A stretch of DNA of 64,000 nucleotides from Legionella taurinensis. GTDB taxonomy: Bacteria; Pseudomonadota; Gammaproteobacteria; Legionellales; Legionellaceae. The stretch covers positions 682,001-746,000 of the forward strand of contig NZ_UGOZ01000001.1 of assembly GCF_900452865.1 (NCBI RefSeq), in the 5' to 3' direction. Positions 9,472 through 18,493 of the stretch are shown piece after piece; within the stretch, counting starts at the first letter, position 1; the number at the start of each line of letters is the position of its first letter. The notes under the pieces are model-generated. The model was given only the letters and a program-made list of their open reading frames with translations. It was not told the origin of the DNA and ran no database searches. The position numbers and the translations under genes were made by a program.

Positions 9472-9669
9472 ATGTCGGAAAATGAAAAAAAACAGCCTGC
9501 CTGCACTGAAAAAATGTATGTGGTTCATCCCGGTGATCTGCCGTTGAGCTGTCCAACGGATGAAATGCAATTATGGAATGCGCATCCCAAGGTGTATTTG
9601 CCCATTGAAAAAACAGGCCAGGAAGTATGCCCTTATTGCGGATCCCGATTTTTGTTGCAAGATGATTAA
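9472..9669 (+). CDS. Small zinc-finger (NDUFS6/CHCC-type) protein
   Basis: A 65-residue protein with a C-terminal zinc-binding pattern: Cys in LSCPTDEM, His in NAHPKVYLPI and CPYCG. This matches the zf-CHCC family found as short proteins beside LPS/heptosyltransferase genes in many proteobacteria. The molecular role is unknown to me. An in-frame ATG at 9460 overlaps the miaA stop (TAATG), but ATG 9472 has an AGGA site at proper spacing. The stop overlaps the start of the glycosyltransferase. Confidence 0.75.
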   Translation: MSENEKKQPACTEKMYVVHPGDLPLSCPTDEMQLWNAHPKVYLPIEKTGQEVCPYCGSRFLLQDD

Positions 9670-10717
9670 TTCCATTTGTGTTGTTCGTATTTCGGCGTTG
9701 GGTGATGTCTTAATGGCGGTGCCATTGATACGCACCCTGCAGACGCATTATCCTCAGGCTAAAATCACCTGGGTTATCTGCCGCCCGGCCTATGATCTGG
9801 TTGAAGGCATGGACGGCGTTGAATTCATCGTAATTCCCAAACCCGATACGTTTAAGGACTATTGGCATTTCCGAAAACAAATGCGTCATCGGCAATTTGA
9901 TGTGCTGTTGGCCATTCAATCCAGTTTTCGCGCCAACCTGCTTTACCCCTTTATTAAAGCGAAGCGTAAAATTGGTTATGACCGCCTGCGCGCGAAGGAT
10001 GGTCATGCTCTGTTTATCAAAGAAACCATTACGCCAGGTCATGATCACACGCTTGACGGCTTTTTGCGTTTTGCGCAAGCGCTTGATTTATCTTCTATGA
10101 CTATTCGCTGGGATTTGCCTATCGCTGACGAGCAGGCGCAATGGGCACGTGAACATTTGCCTTCACAGGGACCGATTTTATTGGTGAATCCGGCGGCCAG
10201 TAAACCCGAGCGCAGCTGGCCAGTTGATCGGTATGTGGCAGTTATTAACGAAGCACAGCAGCGATGGAACGTGCAGGTGGTTCTGACGGGCGGTCCTGGG
10301 GATTATGATCGGCAACTGGCTGACGCCATTTTGCAGCAGGTTCACTGCATCGATCTGGTGGGTAAAACCCGACCAAAACAGTTATTGGCGGTGATTCAAC
10401 AGAGCCAGGCCATGCTTTGTCCGGATACCGGCCCCTCGCACATGGCGGCGGCCGTGGGTACTCCGGTTGTGGCCTTGCACGCTGTGACCAGTTCCAATGT
10501 CTCCGGCCCCTATACTTTTCGCCATTTGGCTGTCGATTGTTATCCGCAGGCCGTGACTGACGTCCTTAAAAAAACCGAAGAGACCAATGTCTGGGGAACG
10601 CATGCCCACGGTGAAGACACCATGAAATTAGTGAGTGTTGAAGCGGTGTTGGCTAAACTTGAACAGCTCTTTACAACGTATTACTCATTACCCGCACATA
10701 AAAAAGCAGGAACCTAG
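9662..10717 (+). CDS. Family 9 (heptosyltransferase-like) glycosyltransferase
   Basis: GT-B fold glycosyltransferase of the ADP-heptose:LPS heptosyltransferase family, expected to add a sugar to LPS core at the cytoplasmic face. The N-terminus ICVVRISALGDVLMAVPLI carries the family RxSALGDV motif. The C-terminal half has the donor-binding VNPAASKPERSWP, GDYDRQLAD and CPDTGPSHMAAAVGTPVVALHA segments. ATG 9662 overlaps the previous stop (351 residues); longer upstream readings run through the zinc-finger gene and are unlikely. The exact acceptor cannot be deduced. Its stop codon lies inside the loop of the icmX terminator. Confidence 0.85.
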   Translation: MINSICVVRISALGDVLMAVPLIRTLQTHYPQAKITWVICRPAYDLVEGMDGVEFIVIPKPDTFKDYWHFRKQMRHRQFDVLLAIQSSFRANLLYPFIKAKRKIGYDRLRAKDGHALFIKETITPGHDHTLDGFLRFAQALDLSSMTIRWDLPIADEQAQWAREHLPSQGPILLVNPAASKPERSWPVDRYVAVINEAQQRWNVQVVLTGGPGDYDRQLADAILQQVHCIDLVGKTRPKQLLAVIQQSQAMLCPDTGPSHMAAAVGTPVVALHAVTSSNVSGPYTFRHLAVDCYPQAVTDVLKKTEETNVWGTHAHGEDTMKLVSVEAVLAKLEQLFTTYYSLPAHKKAGT

Positions 10718-10726
10718 GTTCCTGCT
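10700..10726 (-). terminator. Rho-independent terminator of icmWX
   Basis: A perfect 10-bp inverted repeat AGCAGGAACC / GGTTCCTGCT (10705-10714 and 10717-10726) with a 2-base centre. On the minus strand it is followed by six U's (10705-10700). It lies just past the icmX stop. The convergent glycosyltransferase ends with its TAG at 10715-10717, within the hairpin. Confidence 0.85.
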
Positions 10727-10747
10727 GTCCATTGCTGATTTTTCGGG

Positions 10748-12169
10748 TTATTGGCTGCTGCCTGTGCTGTTACCGCCATCCAGAGCCGATGAAGACAGGG
10801 ATGGGCTGGGTTGAGCGGCGCGTGCGTTTTGAATCAGCAGCATGGTGTTGGTTAACAGGATACGCTCCTGTTGCTGACGGCTTAAGTACATCTGGTAATT
10901 AATTTCTGCCAGAAGAATGGCAATCTCTTTTTGGACGGTGGCTGACGACGCGGTATTAATGCGCTGAATCCATTGCTGGTTTTCAGAGCCGGAGGTCGTA
11001 TTGGTATTGTAAAGCCGCCAGGTGGCCATGTTGAATTCATTCAAGGCCTGGCTGCTTGTCTGCCCCTGATTTTGACCGGACGCGGCGCTTTGTTGAGGCA
11101 TGCGCTTGGAGAGGATGTAATACAGGTTGCTGATGCCGACAGAGCTCTGTGCCGCGTAGATTCTCAGGTTAGTCAGGTAGTTGGATAAAGTCGCCATGGC
11201 CTGATCTTTCAGGGCCTGAGTCTGGTTGGGGTTATTCTTATCAACCGGTGTGGTGGCCGTGAGGTAAAGTTGGCTGTAGGCATCACGGCTTGGCAATGTC
11301 AGAGGAGCCACCATGCCGGAGGCGTAACGGATAAAATTAGTCGCCGTCTGCAATTGATTGTTGGCCACTAACCCGGTATTGCTGCCGGGTTGACTGGATG
11401 AACTGCCTGTGCTGAATAACAGCGGGCCAAGCAAACTGTCCATGCTCAATTGCGCAACCAAATTCTCGTTTTGTTTACCCAGAGGGAAAAACCCGGTGCC
11501 CGGCGGTGTGCCGATCACATTGATCATCACCTGGTTTTGTGAAATAACCGGTCCGCCGCCATTGTTGCCGGAATTGTTTTGGCCGGTGAAGCAATCGCCC
11601 TGTACATAACCACCGTTTTGATCCATGCAGTAACTGGCATCGGGGGTTGAGAGGATGTTTAAAATGGCCTGATTAACCGGATCCGTTTGGTAGGGAGTCT
11701 GATCGACTAACTGGGAGACGGAAACGTTCGCATTGGACGGCGAGTTGTAATTGGGAAACGTTTTACTGGCAAAGTTTTGAAACAGCGACTGATAAGTCGT
11801 CATGGTGGCCGGAATCAAGGACGATTGGCTGCCCTGATCCTGGGTGGCGCCTGAGGTGCTGTTGGCTGGCAACAACGCACCAATGTAGGAGGCCAGCAGA
11901 TTAATCTGGTATTGGGAAGCGGTATTGGTGTCGATGAGGAAATTACTGAAAGCGCTCTGGGTTTGATTCGGCTCCAGCTGGCATTGGCCGCCTACTGTGG
12001 GGCAGAATGAATTTAAATCATACCCGAGGTATTCACCCAGTACTTTAAGGCGATGGGATAAACCATCGATGCTTTGCTGGTTATTGTCGTTGGGATTTTG
12101 GGCACCGGCATAGGAGCTCAATACCAACAGACCGGGCAGTACAACGTGGCGCAACGTTTTTTTCATCAT
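10748..12169 (-). CDS. icmX: Dot/Icm type IVB secretion protein IcmX
   Basis: Secreted/periplasmic Dot/Icm component needed for host-vacuole biogenesis; its exact position in the machine is unsettled. The protein has 473 residues (about 466 in L. pneumophila, from memory). It starts with a Sec signal peptide cleaved near SYAGA-QNP, followed by a Gln/Asn/Ser-rich soluble chain with four cysteines in the central part, no membrane helix after the signal, and a low-complexity Ser/Gly tail. Its start overlaps the icmW stop by 4 bases, so icmW-icmX is one transcription unit divergent from icmV-dotA, as in L. pneumophila. Confidence 0.93.
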   Translation of the reverse strand: MMKKTLRHVVLPGLLVLSSYAGAQNPNDNNQQSIDGLSHRLKVLGEYLGYDLNSFCPTVGGQCQLEPNQTQSAFSNFLIDTNTASQYQINLLASYIGALLPANSTSGATQDQGSQSSLIPATMTTYQSLFQNFASKTFPNYNSPSNANVSVSQLVDQTPYQTDPVNQAILNILSTPDASYCMDQNGGYVQGDCFTGQNNSGNNGGGPVISQNQVMINVIGTPPGTGFFPLGKQNENLVAQLSMDSLLGPLLFSTGSSSSQPGSNTGLVANNQLQTATNFIRYASGMVAPLTLPSRDAYSQLYLTATTPVDKNNPNQTQALKDQAMATLSNYLTNLRIYAAQSSVGISNLYYILSKRMPQQSAASGQNQGQTSSQALNEFNMATWRLYNTNTTSGSENQQWIQRINTASSATVQKEIAILLAEINYQMYLSRQQQERILLTNTMLLIQNARAAQPSPSLSSSALDGGNSTGSSQ

Positions 12170-12621
12170 TCTTCCCCTTCAAGAGCGCGTGCAACAAGTT
12201 TTAAGCGATATTCAGAAAATACACGGGCAAGCAGGCGCAGCCGTTCAAATGTGATATTGCGCTTTAGAAAAAATCCGGCGGGGTCAAAGCTGCCGGCGCT
12301 GTTTTCCTCGGCGTGAATTAAAATGCGTGAGGCACTGCCCGGATGGACCGTGTCAATGGCTTGCAGCAAACGAAGGCCGCGTCCCGCCTTGATATTACCC
12401 ACCAGACGGATAAAGACATCTTCCTGGCCAAGGACGCCTAAATCGATTTTTTCGATGTCATCCAGTTCGTTTCCCAAACGGTTTAACGCTTCTTCAAGAG
12501 CCGGGTCACCATCCAGGGTCCAGTCTTCGACACTTTCCATAAAAGTGATCACCCGATAGATCATCGGATCCACGTATTCAAACCAGTATTGAGCGGAGGC
12601 CTGGTGGCTGAGATCGGGCAT
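12166..12621 (-). CDS. icmW: Dot/Icm effector-recruitment chaperone IcmW
   Basis: Small acidic cytoplasmic protein that pairs with IcmS and docks effectors to the DotL coupling complex. 151 residues, the same length I recall for L. pneumophila IcmW. Recognisable features are the acidic N-terminal half (SVEDWTLDGDPALEEALNRLGNELDDIEKIDLG) and a soluble alpha/beta C-terminal part with no signal peptide. AAAGAG serves as ribosome-binding site. First gene of the icmWX unit, head-to-head with icmV across 104 bases. Confidence 0.94.
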   Translation of the reverse strand: MPDLSHQASAQYWFEYVDPMIYRVITFMESVEDWTLDGDPALEEALNRLGNELDDIEKIDLGVLGQEDVFIRLVGNIKAGRGLRLLQAIDTVHPGSASRILIHAEENSAGSFDPAGFFLKRNITFERLRLLARVFSEYRLKLVARALEGEE

Positions 12622-12725
12622 ATTTTACTCTTTTTTTACGGTGTTATGAATTGATGGACTGCGCATGTTCTAACTACTATAGTATAGTAAGAAGGGTAAA
12701 AGTCTAATAGTGAAAAGTAAATTTT
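12622..12725. promoter_or_regulatory. Divergent icmW / icmV promoter region
   Basis: This 104-base gap must hold both start sites. For icmV two overlapping -10-like hexamers TATAGT are visible at 12678-12683 and 12683-12688, about 40 bases before the ATG. On the minus strand GTAAA-6 bases-GTAAA (12639-12624) resembles a CpxR site but sits on the icmW ribosome-binding site. No PmrA-type repeat is seen. Confidence 0.5.
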
Positions 12726-13184
12726 ATGAAAAAAGAGTCGCCGTCAAGAATAGTGACTGTTTTAAAGAACATTTTTGATGTTCGCAAATGGTCTGATTTC
12801 GACAGAATGAAGTCGTTTACATTGTATCTGGGAGATGGCTTCAAGCGGCTTTTCGTGCCGCAAAAAACAACCGGCAGCGGTGAGTCATTTAAGATGGCCA
12901 TGGCCAAATACAATCTCTCTGAAAAAGATTTAATCGCTCAACAAAAAGCGCTTTTCCGATTGAGTGTTTTAATGTTTATTGCGGCCATTCTGGTCTTTTC
13001 CTACGCCGTTTATCATGTGATTTATGGATCAATCAGCGCGGTTATCATCAGCCTCGTGGTGATGCTCATCGCCCTGACTTTGGCATTTCGTTATCATTTT
13101 TGGTATTACCAGATTAAAGTACGAAAACTTGGATGCACCTTCAGGGAATGGTTCAGGCAAGGTTTGATGGGTGAAAAACCATGA
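12726..13184 (+). CDS. icmV: Dot/Icm inner-membrane protein IcmV
   Basis: Inner-membrane Dot/Icm component with unclear biochemical role. 152 residues with a basic cytoplasmic N-terminal half and two hydrophobic segments (about residues 78-98 and 101-120), followed by a short basic C-terminal tail. The length matches L. pneumophila IcmV (about 151). It overlaps the dotA start by 4 bases, the same icmV-dotA operon as in L. pneumophila. Confidence 0.93.
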   Translation: MKKESPSRIVTVLKNIFDVRKWSDFDRMKSFTLYLGDGFKRLFVPQKTTGSGESFKMAMAKYNLSEKDLIAQQKALFRLSVLMFIAAILVFSYAVYHVIYGSISAVIISLVVMLIALTLAFRYHFWYYQIKVRKLGCTFREWFRQGLMGEKP

Positions 13185-16174
13185 ATAAAATTGTTAGTAC
13201 GTTGTTAATGACGTTGTTCCCTGCGCTGGCTTTAGCGGCAGACAGTTCCTCTGGTTCACTGAGTTTTGCCCCGCCTCCCAGTGATTACTCTGTGGTTTTC
13301 CTTGGCAATATTTTTGGTATTGTCGACGGCGTGCTGCATGGCAGCGGCAGTCAGATCATGGGCAGTATGTTTTCCGTGTTTAACTCGGCGGTATTGGCGT
13401 TAGGCGGTATTGTCATCATGTATACCCTGCTGGTATCGACTATGAATACCGCGCAGGAAGGGCAGATGCTTGGCCAGAAATGGTCATCCATCTGGGTTCC
13501 CGTTCGTTCGACTTTAGGTTTGGCCTTATTAATTCCCAAGGCTTCCGGCTATTGTCTGATGCAAATTTTTGTGATGTGGGTGGTGCTGCAGGGCGTGGGC
13601 GCCGCGGATAAAGTGTGGGAAGCGGCCTTAAGCTATTTAAACCGTGGGGGTGTGATTGTTCAGACCCAGATTAATCCATTGACGTCGTTGCAGGCCGGTG
13701 GTAACAGTGTGGCTACCGGGGCATCCAAGATTTTGGCCGGTCAGGTGTGCATGGCCGGCATTCAACAAGCCCTGGAGAGTCAACGTCAAACCTTAATGAG
13801 TCAAAAAAGCAGCGGCGAAGGGGTGTGTTCCGGTACGCCTTCTGCAGCCATGGCGCCTTTCTGTAATACAGCTGTGCCTGACTTCATAAATTCCGTGAAC
13901 ATGGTCGCGGTTCAGAATGCGGATCCTTCCAAAAACACGTTCACGGCCAAGATGCCAAATTTTGATTCCAATAATCCCTATGCGGTTTTAAACGGGATTT
14001 GCGGCTCGATCACCTGGAGTTCGATTGCCAACATCAATACGGTGTCCGGCGTGGTGAAGAACAATGACCTGGAAACCGCGAAAATGTCCCGTGCCATTGC
14101 TATTCAGCAGATGTACCTGGACTTGGCCATGGTGGCCCAGGTAATGGTCAATAATAACCCTTCGCTGAACCCTTCTTCGTCTGGCGCGAACACCAACAAT
14201 AAACCCTTCGCACCCGGTGTTGCCCAGCAACAGTTTGGCGTGCCTTACCTCAACTCCGGTTCGGCCTGCGATAGCCCTTCGACCGATTGCGTCAGTTGGG
14301 GTCCTGATTCCTCCAATTCCAACGCCCCCTTGTTTAGCGGCACCGAATTTCAGGGCGCCATAACGGATTATAACGGCATCATGATGCCTACGTTGAATCT
14401 TATCCGACAGGCCCAGGACAGCAGTAACGCCAATAAGCAGCGCGCCTTTATTGCCCAGGCGCAGCAACAGGGGTGGCTCATGGCCGGCAGCTACTTCTTT
14501 GACTTGGCCCGTCTGAATGCCTCTGATTTGCAGACCGCCAATCAGACCGACACCAACACCGGCTTGGAGGGTAGCCAGTTTGACAGTCAGATTCCACTCA
14601 ACGCGTTTAGCCAGAACAAGCAATGCAGCGGGACCTATGCGGCCTTGTGTCAATGGTTAGGCGGTAACCAGACGGCAATCCAGAACATGGTGGGATTGAT
14701 TAACGGTTCCACACTGGTCGGTCCCAATAACCCGCCGCTGAGCCCACCGACCTTTGGTAACAATGCGGCTCAAAAAGCACAAAGCGGGGTTCTTTCCTCA
14801 ACCGTTTATGGCTTCATCAATAACTCGGTTATGGTCAATCTGCCGGGCCAACCCGGACTGAATCCGCCCCAGTTTGCCATGAAGTTTAATATGGATTTGT
14901 CGCCTGGACCCATGTACTTAAAATCGCAGGATTTCCCTTGTGGTGAAGTCAAGATTGTCTTCTTTAAATTCTGCCTGGGGCAATTGTTAGGGGACATCTT
15001 CTACAACCTCATCATCAGGAACCTGTTCAACTTCTTCCTGACCATGATGTCAACCATTATTAACATGATTGTCATGTCGTTCCTGTCCCTGCCGTTACTC
15101 GGTATGGCGGAAATCTTCAAGCACGGGGTGTCCTTCATTCAGCAGCCGACGGTTAACCCCGTGGTGGCGCTGGCCAACATGGGAGTTAACTACATTAACT
15201 TCGCTAATGAATTATGGATTTACCTGATGGGTCTTGCCATCATGAGCGCCATTATTCCCTGGTTCGGTATCTTTATTTTCCCCTTGCTGGCCATGGTCAT
15301 GCCCCTGCTGTTTGCCTGGTTAAGCACCATGGTGAGCATCGGTTTCCTGACGGCCTACTACATTCCGTTCCTGCCGTACATGATTTTCACCTTTGGAACC
15401 ATCGCCTGGCTGATTGCGGTGATTGAAGCCATGGTGGCTGCACCCATTGTTGCTTTGGGTGTGACTCACCCTGAAGGGCATGATGCCTTCGGTAAGGGCG
15501 AGCAGGCGATCATGATCCTGATGAACGTTTTCCTGAGACCCGCCATGATGATCATCGGTTATATTTCAGCCATTGCCCTCTCCTATGTGGCGGTGTGGGT
15601 GATTAATGCCGGTTTTGCCAATGCGGTCACGTTCGTTCAGGGCGATCCCAATGCACCCACCTGGAATGTCACCGGGGCTTCTGATTTTGGCAACTCCATC
15701 ATTGCCGGGGCGCCTACTGGCAATGGCTCGTCCTATCAACCCAATCAAAATTATGCAGCTCAGAAAGCAGCAAGAATTGATACGACCATTGGTTACACGG
15801 GCTGGGCGGGCATTTACGGGTTCTTCTTTGCCATTCTCATCTATACCACCATGTACATTACGGCGGTGCAGAAATCGTTTACCTTGATTACCTACCTCCC
15901 CGACAAGGTGTTGCGCTGGATTGGCGGTCAGGGTGAGAGCATCGGCCAGGAAACGTCGCAATGGGCTGAAGAAGGCAAAAAACAAGTCGAGGGTGCCGGT
16001 TCCAGCACGATGAAGGCTGCAGGTCAAATGGATCAACAGCTGCAGGGTTATGCAATGAAGGGTATGAAGAAACTCACTGGCCAAGGGGCTTCCAAAGGTG
16101 CCAGTGTCAGTGGTAAAGGAGGAGATAGCTCAAAAAAGACGGAAGCGACTCCTAGCAAACCTCCGGTTGAGTAA
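13181..16174 (+). CDS. dotA: Dot/Icm polytopic inner-membrane protein DotA
   Basis: Large multi-spanning inner-membrane protein required for effector translocation, also released from the cell as oligomers in L. pneumophila. 997 residues (about 1048 there). A cleavable signal peptide ends near ALALA-AD. A first pair of membrane helices occupies about residues 65-140. A long periplasmic domain (about 150-600) rich in Asn/Ser/Gln with paired cysteines follows. A cluster of six or so helices lies at about 605-905, with a hydrophilic Lys/Ser/Gly cytoplasmic tail. The 4-base overlap with icmV indicates coupling. Convergent with dotB, whose end is only about 100 bases away. Confidence 0.96.
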   Translation: MNKIVSTLLMTLFPALALAADSSSGSLSFAPPPSDYSVVFLGNIFGIVDGVLHGSGSQIMGSMFSVFNSAVLALGGIVIMYTLLVSTMNTAQEGQMLGQKWSSIWVPVRSTLGLALLIPKASGYCLMQIFVMWVVLQGVGAADKVWEAALSYLNRGGVIVQTQINPLTSLQAGGNSVATGASKILAGQVCMAGIQQALESQRQTLMSQKSSGEGVCSGTPSAAMAPFCNTAVPDFINSVNMVAVQNADPSKNTFTAKMPNFDSNNPYAVLNGICGSITWSSIANINTVSGVVKNNDLETAKMSRAIAIQQMYLDLAMVAQVMVNNNPSLNPSSSGANTNNKPFAPGVAQQQFGVPYLNSGSACDSPSTDCVSWGPDSSNSNAPLFSGTEFQGAITDYNGIMMPTLNLIRQAQDSSNANKQRAFIAQAQQQGWLMAGSYFFDLARLNASDLQTANQTDTNTGLEGSQFDSQIPLNAFSQNKQCSGTYAALCQWLGGNQTAIQNMVGLINGSTLVGPNNPPLSPPTFGNNAAQKAQSGVLSSTVYGFINNSVMVNLPGQPGLNPPQFAMKFNMDLSPGPMYLKSQDFPCGEVKIVFFKFCLGQLLGDIFYNLIIRNLFNFFLTMMSTIINMIVMSFLSLPLLGMAEIFKHGVSFIQQPTVNPVVALANMGVNYINFANELWIYLMGLAIMSAIIPWFGIFIFPLLAMVMPLLFAWLSTMVSIGFLTAYYIPFLPYMIFTFGTIAWLIAVIEAMVAAPIVALGVTHPEGHDAFGKGEQAIMILMNVFLRPAMMIIGYISAIALSYVAVWVINAGFANAVTFVQGDPNAPTWNVTGASDFGNSIIAGAPTGNGSSYQPNQNYAAQKAARIDTTIGYTGWAGIYGFFFAILIYTTMYITAVQKSFTLITYLPDKVLRWIGGQGESIGQETSQWAEEGKKQVEGAGSSTMKAAGQMDQQLQGYAMKGMKKLTGQGASKGASVSGKGGDSSKKTEATPSKPPVE

Positions 16175-16185
16175 CGGAATCCCGC

Positions 16186-16211
16186 ATAAAGCCAGCTTCA
16201 ACTGGCTTTAT
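16186..16211 (+). terminator. Likely dotA terminator hairpin
   Basis: Perfect 10-bp stem ATAAAGCCAG / CTGGCTTTAT with a 6-base loop, 11 bases after the dotA stop. The U-tract is poor (UUAU then UG), so it may be bidirectional or only stabilise the transcript end. Confidence 0.6.
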
Positions 16212-16275
16212 TGCTGATGAAAGGAGTCGCTGGTGTATGAAGGGTTTAACAGCCCCCTATCCAAAGGGTGTCTCT

Positions 16276-17406
16276 CTAGTCGTATTGCTCCTTGGTACCG
16301 GCCAATATGAGTTTATAAACCCGCTCACTGATGATGCCCTGCTCAAATTTATCCTTGGCATCAATGGTCATTAACTGGCCGCGTTGCCTGACCAGTTTCC
16401 TCGTGGTGGACGTCACTTCATTGGGATCGCTTTCCAGCAGGATATCCCTTACCTCTTCATCAAAAACCAGGTATTCGCGTAAGGCGACCCGTTTTTCATC
16501 CACTGTCGGTACCAACTTTTGCCAGATACAAAGACGAATGGTTTCAAGAATATCAATGGTGCGGCCCAGGCGCTCTTCGCCGGAAAAGGAGGTTACCAGA
16601 CGGCGCATGGTTTCTGCTACGCCGGAGGTATGCAGTGTGGTATAGACCGGATGGCCTGTTAATGCCGCCTCCAGTGCCGCGCTGATGGTTTCAGCATCCC
16701 GGCATTCCCCCACCATGATGAGGCGAGGCTTGCGGCGCAGGGCGTTACGCACCCCGTCAGCAAAGTCAGGCAGGTGGCGGGGAATTTCGGATTGGCTGAC
16801 GACAGAAGAAATGGTTTCAATTTCGTCATAGACAAATTCAATCGGCGCCTCATACGTCAGCACTTTGCGGTTAGAATCATCCTTTTCAATCAAATCACGG
16901 ATAATGGATGCCAGCAGCGTCGATTTACCCGAACCCGTAGCACCGGTGATGAACACAATGCCTTCCTGCGGAGCAATGGCTTTAATGATATTATCGGGCA
17001 AACCCATGGTTTCCAGTTTTGGCGGCGTGGTGGGAATGGTTCGTAAGGTAATCTGAATGGCATCATGCCCTTCCACCAGGCAGGAGGTCGCGTTTACCCG
17101 ATAGCGGTAACGCACGCCGCGATTGGGTCGGAATTCGTAATGGGTATCAATGTCCTTACCGGAGAGTAATTGCGTGGTGGCGTTCGGTCCGTAAATGGAG
17201 TTAATCAAATCGCCCAACTCGGTGTTGGAAAGGCTGCGGTTAGTGATTTTAAGCAGGCGGCCATACACTTCAGCAAAAATGGGCGAGCCGGTTTGAATGG
17301 TAATATCCGAGGCCTTTAAACGCTCCGCATGTTCAAGCATTTTGTCCATAAAGACCGGTGTAAATCGCGTGGGTTCATCGGGCATTAAATTAATATTGCT
17401 GCTCAT
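16276..17406 (-). CDS. dotB: Dot/Icm secretion ATPase DotB
   Basis: Hexameric PilT/VirB11-like traffic ATPase that docks on DotO at the base of the secretion channel. 376 residues (377 in L. pneumophila). N-terminal PAS-like domain, then a RecA domain with Walker A GATGSGKST (about residues 155-163), the Asp box after TYEAPIEFVYDE, Walker B LIMVGECRDAETI and a His box TTLHTSG. All catalytic elements are intact. No membrane segment. Last gene of dotDCB, separated from dotC by 136 bases containing two inverted repeats. Confidence 0.97.
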   Translation of the reverse strand: MSSNINLMPDEPTRFTPVFMDKMLEHAERLKASDITIQTGSPIFAEVYGRLLKITNRSLSNTELGDLINSIYGPNATTQLLSGKDIDTHYEFRPNRGVRYRYRVNATSCLVEGHDAIQITLRTIPTTPPKLETMGLPDNIIKAIAPQEGIVFITGATGSGKSTLLASIIRDLIEKDDSNRKVLTYEAPIEFVYDEIETISSVVSQSEIPRHLPDFADGVRNALRRKPRLIMVGECRDAETISAALEAALTGHPVYTTLHTSGVAETMRRLVTSFSGEERLGRTIDILETIRLCIWQKLVPTVDEKRVALREYLVFDEEVRDILLESDPNEVTSTTRKLVRQRGQLMTIDAKDKFEQGIISERVYKLILAGTKEQYD

Positions 17407-17454
17407 AAATTAGCCTTGGCTGAATAGAATAATGAATCGAAACGGGTTTATTGA

Positions 17455-17524
17455 CCTTGCAGCCGCACTGCAAGGCCGGTCAGGGATAACCCCTTGTTGT
17501 TAAAAGTATATACTAACAAGGGTT
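17455..17524. repeat. Two inverted repeats in the dotC-dotB gap
   Basis: CCTTGCAG / CTGCAAGG (17455-17462, 17468-17475) forms an 8-bp stem with a 5-base loop. AACCCCTTGTT / AACAAGGGTT (17488-17498, 17515-17524) forms a second, imperfect stem. They could end transcription from dotDC, process the message or regulate a separate dotB start. No U-tract follows either in the direction of dotB. Confidence 0.55.
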
Positions 17525-17542
17525 GCAAGCATGGCGAAATCG

Positions 17543-18493
17543 CTAATTAACGGGGGTAATGTCCTTATTGACCGGGGCAATAGTAGGCTGCCAGGACTTG
17601 TTGGTAATCACAATCTTGGCATTTTGCGCCAGTTTTTCCATGGTGCGGAAATGCTCTAGCGCTTCCTCGTCCTTAGCCACCGCCGCACGCCACTCCTTGC
17701 TGTTAATATTAAGGGCTGGCAGCGCTGTGATGCGCAGTACACGATCATCGATGTGAATTTCCGAACCATCGCCGGTTACGCCGAGGTCGGTGTGTGAAAC
17801 GTAGGGGGGCGATACCATGTTCATGGCTAACAGCTTACGGTACAAAATCATGCCGTTATAATCTTCTTTGATTCGGGCTACGCTTTCTTCAAGAATGGTA
17901 TTGGCCTGCTCAATGCCGTTTTTCCACCCTTTGGCGACATAAAAACTCCACAACTGCCGCTCTTCTTTGGTTTTGGGCAGAAGGGTAATGTTGGGGTATT
18001 CGGGTTTTTTATAATCCATCCACAGGTACTGGCGCCAATTGGGCGGCGTGGTTATAAAATGCGCCTGCTTCGCCACCTTGTAGGTGCGGTCAGAAATTCG
18101 GATGGTTTGCATGTCCGCCAGGTTAAGGGTATTGCGTCCCTCAAGTAATACAGGCGGCAGAATATTGTGCTCAAGGACCAGCGCATTGAAATCAAACACA
18201 GCGTCCAGGTCGCGGGCCTTTTGGGTTAATTCTTCGTCAATGATCTTGGCACGGCAGGCTAAACCGGATTGTGCGCCGAGACTCAAGGCCGTTTCTCGAA
18301 GCGCCATTTCGCGAATCTTACTCATGCCGTTTTTATTGGACGTGACGCCGCGTGTATTGGCCATGGCCTGCAGGCCAGCCAATGAGGCTGTATCGCCATT
18401 GATCACTACGGTTGTCTGATGCGAAGAAGAGTAACAACTCGCCAGCAGGGCGGTTGCGCAGGTCAAAGCAAGACTAGGAATAAATTTTAGCAT
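17543..18493 (-). CDS. dotC: Dot/Icm outer-membrane lipoprotein DotC
   Basis: Lipoprotein of the Dot/Icm core complex that, with DotD, localises DotH to the outer membrane. 316 residues with a signal peptide and lipobox LLASC (Cys20). The rest is soluble, with the conserved central part visible (PPNWRQYLWMDY, YVAKGWKNGIEQAN and a RIKEDYNGMILYRKLLAMNMV helix). It overlaps the dotD stop region by 20 bases, indicating tight coupling. Confidence 0.95.
   Translation of the reverse strand: MLKFIPSLALTCATALLASCYSSSHQTTVVINGDTASLAGLQAMANTRGVTSNKNGMSKIREMALRETALSLGAQSGLACRAKIIDEELTQKARDLDAVFDFNALVLEHNILPPVLLEGRNTLNLADMQTIRISDRTYKVAKQAHFITTPPNWRQYLWMDYKKPEYPNITLLPKTKEERQLWSFYVAKGWKNGIEQANTILEESVARIKEDYNGMILYRKLLAMNMVSPPYVSHTDLGVTGDGSEIHIDDRVLRITALPALNINSKEWRAAVAKDEEALEHFRTMEKLAQNAKIVITNKSWQPTIAPVNKDITPVN

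Noticed and set aside
12624-12639. GTAAA-N6-GTAAA on the minus strand near icmW, resembling a CpxR site
   Set aside because: It covers the icmW ribosome-binding site directly before the start codon, where activation is implausible, and the spacing is one base off the usual five.
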